Shown here piece after piece: positions 62,911-64,000 of a stretch of DNA of 64,000 nucleotides. Positions within the stretch are counted from its first letter, which is position 1, and every line of letters starts with the position of its first letter. This DNA is from JBJXGE01 sp046154185 (lineage in GTDB: Bacteria; Planctomycetota; UBA8108; UBA1146; JAJFFE01). The notes under the pieces were generated by a model that was not told the origin of the DNA, ran no database searches, and saw nothing but the letters and a program-made list of their open reading frames with translations. The position numbers and the translations under genes are program-made. Location of the stretch: contig JBJXGE010000084.1 in NCBI GenBank assembly GCA_046154185.1, positions 55,170-119,169 of the forward strand, in the 5' to 3' direction.

Positions 62911-63999
62911 TTACGGACAGTTGTTGTAGAGCACGCAACCGGCGATGTCGCCAGTCGTCGGATCCACACCGCAGGTCGTCGGACCTGGCGCGGGCGGAGC
63001 CGAGGCTTGCTGGAACAGGTAATCCAGCGTGTAGACAGCGTCCGCGAGATCCACGTCACCGTCGTCGTTCGAGTCAGCGGCGTCGAAGCAGGTCGGCGCG
63101 GCGCCAGAATCGAACAGGTAGGCGAGCGTGAAGATCGGGTCGGCGATGTCAACGATGCTATCGTCGTTCGCGTCGCCGCGTTGGAAGTCGACAAGCGCGA
63201 TGAAGTTGCAGCAGACCTGCGCACCCGGGCCACCCGAGGTGGTAACGGGCTCGATGCAGATCTCGATATCGACCGCTGTCGCCAAGAAGGTCATGACCGC
63301 GCCACCCGGGAGGGTTTGCGCGAGCAAGCCATCGACGTAGACGTTGATCGCATCGTAGGTGCCGCTATTCGTCCAAGAAACATCCGCGCCACCCGCGCCG
63401 AGCACGCAGGCCAGGTCAGTGACCGCGGTCGGCGGGCGACCGATGTCGCAGCAGACCTGCGCACCAACGCCAGCACGCAACGTGAACGGCTCGATGCAGA
63501 GCTGAATGTCCGTCGCCGTCACGACGGAGGCGCTGGTTGCGCCACCGCCGAGCGTTTGGGCCAACAGACCGTCGACGTAGACGCGAATCTCGTCGTAGGT
63601 GCCGTTGTTGGTCCAGCTCGCGTTCGCCGAGCCAGCAGCGTAGCTGCAGCTCAAGCCGCTGATCGCGGCCGGCGGCGCCGTCGCTTGGAGCGCGGCGATG
63701 TAAGCCGCGGCGAGTGCGTCTTGACCTTGACCACCCGGCGTCATGGTATCGGTGTCGTAACCACCGAACTCCCACGACTGAACGAGGACCTTACCGAAGC
63801 CCGCGTTCGTGTTGTAGAAGCTGCCGTGAATGTGATCGAGCTCACCCACACCCGCCGGAATGGCCAGCGGATTGTTGCGCCAGATCGCGCCCGAGTTGGC
63901 GCCGGCGAGGTCGGTCGCGGAGAGCACGTAGCGGTCGGTGAAGTCGTTGCCGACCAGAATGTCCTGGTTGTATCCAGCACTCAGCGCCGCCAAGAGCGC
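62911..63999 (-). CDS. Secreted protein with repeated domains and C-terminal dockerin-like pair (5' end missing)
   Basis: At least 362 residues; the frame is open to the window edge, so the start and signal peptide lie outside. The first part (about 1-105) is of unknown type. Two homologous domains of about 75 residues follow, each with SWTN(N/S)GTYD, VYVDGLLAQTL, and (L/I)CIEP...GAQVCC, probably immunoglobulin/FN3-like. The C-terminus has loops DANDDSIVDIADPI and DSNDDGDVDLADAV and ends in C-x5-CP. The hairpin cluster follows its stop codon. Confidence 0.8.
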   Translation of the reverse strand, partial: ALLAALSAGYNQDILVGNDFTDRYVLSATDLAGANSGAIWRNNPLAIPAGVGELDHIHGSFYNTNAGFGKVLVQSWEFGGYDTDTMTPGGQGQDALAAAYIAALQATAPPAAISGLSCSYAAGSANASWTNNGTYDEIRVYVDGLLAQTLGGGATSASVVTATDIQLCIEPFTLRAGVGAQVCCDIGRPPTAVTDLACVLGAGGADVSWTNSGTYDAINVYVDGLLAQTLPGGAVMTFLATAVDIEICIEPVTTSGGPGAQVCCNFIALVDFQRGDANDDSIVDIADPIFTLAYLFDSGAAPTCFDAADSNDDGDVDLADAVYTLDYLFQQASAPPAPGPTTCGVDPTTGDIAGCVLYNNCP

Positions 64000-64000
64000 G

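Noticed and set aside
62336..62938. 200-codon open frame on the minus strand
   Set aside because: It runs through the hairpin cluster and the end of hrpB; its internal repetition comes from the palindromes.
1..64000. tRNA, rRNA, riboswitch or phage integration site
   Set aside because: I looked for conserved T-loop, rRNA and common riboswitch core sequences by eye and saw none; a covariance-model search would be needed to be sure.

Overview
The window is GC-rich bacterial chromosome, most likely from a planctomycete or a close relative. That placement is an inference. It rests on three secreted proteins ending in dockerin-like EF-hand pairs with a Cys-Pro C-terminus, a large Ser/Thr kinase with a WD40-like sensor encoded next to an ECF sigma factor, a TPR/FG-GAP/ASPIC protein, a prenyltransferase-like repeat protein and many small secreted lipoproteins. 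Myxococcota or Acidobacteriota remain possible. I found no rRNA, tRNA, CRISPR array or prophage. Most long open frames opposite the genes listed here are antisense shadows caused by GC-rich codons.

1-17.5 kb. After a truncated RDD membrane protein and a convergent membrane protein lies an 825-bp non-coding block of TTC-loop hairpins and a diverged tandem duplication. Then comes a long minus-strand series, read right to left: PurM; two small ORFs; a WD40-type Ser/Thr kinase; an ECF sigma factor; a 1.16-kaa TPR/FG-GAP/ASPIC protein; IlvE; an ABC-F ATPase; and two coupled PilT/PilB-like ATPases.

17.5-33 kb. This stretch holds secreted and envelope proteins (a 764-aa unknown, an M48 lipoprotein coupled to an SH3 protein, a CHASE2 adenylate cyclase and a prenyltransferase-like protein). 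It also holds metabolic genes: an archaeal-type GAPDH homologue, a stand-alone molybdopterin oxidoreductase coupled to a lipoprotein, TauE/SafE and a PurD-like ATP-grasp enzyme.

33-43.2 kb. A self-contained surface-glycan operon has a clear sigma-70-type promoter, four-base start/stop overlaps and an intrinsic terminator. It encodes Wzt and Wzm exporters, two methyltransferases, a TagD/HldE-like nucleotidyltransferase, glycosyltransferase-like proteins and an internally duplicated 1,043-aa transferase. Its composition looks different from the flanks, as in an exchanged locus. The Wzt C-terminal domain plus the methyltransferases suggest export of a polymer whose methylated end is recognised, and the TagD-like enzyme leaves open a glycerol-phosphate component.

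43.3-64 kb. Here are an AsmA-like protein, a SulP transporter behind a palindromic operator candidate, and a minus-strand cluster of FtcD (with an inserted C2H2-type Cys/His motif), a solute-binding lipoprotein (with an in-frame 36-bp triplication) and Dus. Beyond it are Lon, two dockerin-like secreted proteins (one coupled to a lipoprotein with four CxxC modules), a REP-associated tyrosine transposase, HrpB and a second hairpin-repeat cluster. The last gene, a third dockerin-like protein, runs off the right edge.
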